From assembly GCA_036675565.1 (NCBI GenBank), contig JAKFER010000050.1:1-64000 (forward strand): a DNA stretch of 64,000 bases. The letters run 5' to 3'. Position numbers and translations under genes: made by a program. Positions 63,912 through 64,000 of the stretch are shown piece after piece. The notes under the pieces were generated by a model. The model searched no databases. It had not been told where the DNA came from and saw nothing but the letters and a program-made list of their open reading frames with translations. The number at the start of each line of letters is the position of its first letter. Within the stretch, counting starts at the first letter, position 1. Source of the stretch: JACCYQ01 sp036675565 (GTDB lineage Bacteria > Bacteroidota > Bacteroidia > Chitinophagales > Chitinophagaceae).

Positions 63912-64000
63912 TTATCGCAAAACATCTACGAAGCCGGACATGGGTTGCCGGCCATTTTTGGGATCAATAATATAATAATAAGTACCTGCGGGTACATCTT
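63912..64000 (-). CDS. 3' end of a gliding-motility-type T9SS surface protein (partial)
   Basis: The minus strand from 64000 to the TAA at 63912 is open and reads DVPAGTYYYIIDPKNGRQPMS then GFVDVLR. This is the last segment of the gliding-motility-associated C-terminal (type B T9SS) domain. The rest of the gene lies beyond the right edge. There is no gap before the downstream porP/sprF start. Confidence 0.85.
   Translation of the reverse strand, partial: DVPAGTYYYIIDPKNGRQPMSGFVDVLR

Noticed and set aside
1..64000. tRNA, rRNA, insertion sequences, prophage or toxin-antitoxin genes
   Set aside because: I looked in the gaps and at all unassigned frames and saw no supporting sequence: no cloverleaf, no transposase motif, no terminal inverted repeats.

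Overview
The window is a chromosomal segment of a Bacteroidota bacterium, most likely a member of the Chitinophagaceae or a close relative. The evidence is the gene content: PorP/SprF proteins of the type IX secretion system (T9SS), a gliding-motility-type C-terminal sorting domain, fused SecDF, the long Bacteroidota form of NusB, a BshB1 bacillithiol deacetylase, several families almost confined to Bacteroidota (DUF1573, DUF4251, DUF4294, Met-zincin proteases), low-to-moderate G+C, few Shine-Dalgarno sites and repeated TAnnTTTG -7 promoter boxes. No rRNA, tRNA, CRISPR array, transposase or prophage was seen. Coding is dense on both strands in short operons.

Layout. 1-4.8 kb: edge-cut VOC protein, ornithine aminotransferase, a VIT/CCC1 metal transporter, a small membrane protein, an outer-membrane barrel, an SDR and a small orphan protein. 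4.8-8.7 kb: a candidate small RNA, MscS channel and groES-groEL. 8.7-12.8 kb: nusB, DUF1573 lipoprotein, yajC and coaE, interrupted on the opposite strand by a sulfurtransferase and a frameshifted T9SS cargo remnant. 12.8-16.6 kb: aminotransferase-trkH-trkA operon. 16.9-21.6 kb: secDF and a potassium/proton antiporter. 21.8-31.3 kb: unknown secreted protein, A-type Fe-S carrier, a membrane-anchored protein, methylmalonyl-CoA mutase catalytic subunit, a large zinc protease, glnS and a flavodoxin. 31.6-34.2 kb: DedA, small envelope proteins, DoxX.

34.3-40.2 kb holds a 1599-residue PKD-repeat surface protein followed by its PorP/SprF partner. 40.4-43.1 kb: YceI, then the slipin/NfeD pair. 43.3-47.6 kb: a paralogue of the small protein at 4.6 kb, an L,D-transpeptidase, a ClC channel, a lone receiver domain and an unknown protein. 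47.8-53.2 kb: dioxygenase-like lipoprotein, YggS and acyl-CoA dehydrogenase (overlapping), front-end-type desaturase, BshB1 and DUF4294. 53.2-56.1 kb: cytochrome c maturation genes ccmE and ccmF, with a CXXXY-type CcmE. 56.3-59.2 kb: a three-gene operon of an arginase-fold enzyme, a membrane protein and a radical SAM protein. 59.2-64 kb: CHRD lipoprotein, SDR, a BlaI/M56 peptidase signalling pair, and a second PorP/SprF preceded by the end of another gliding-type T9SS cargo protein.

Most of the window is ordinary housekeeping and envelope biology. The observations most worth following are the candidate structured RNA near 4.9 kb, the frameshifted T9SS cargo remnant breaking a conserved gene block, the two copies of an unnamed small protein family, the CXXXY CcmE, the operon with an uncharacterised radical SAM protein, and the BlaI/M56 pair with a palindrome over its likely promoter. 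I did not find a clearly new multi-gene system. All functional calls come from reading the translated sequence; no database search was run.
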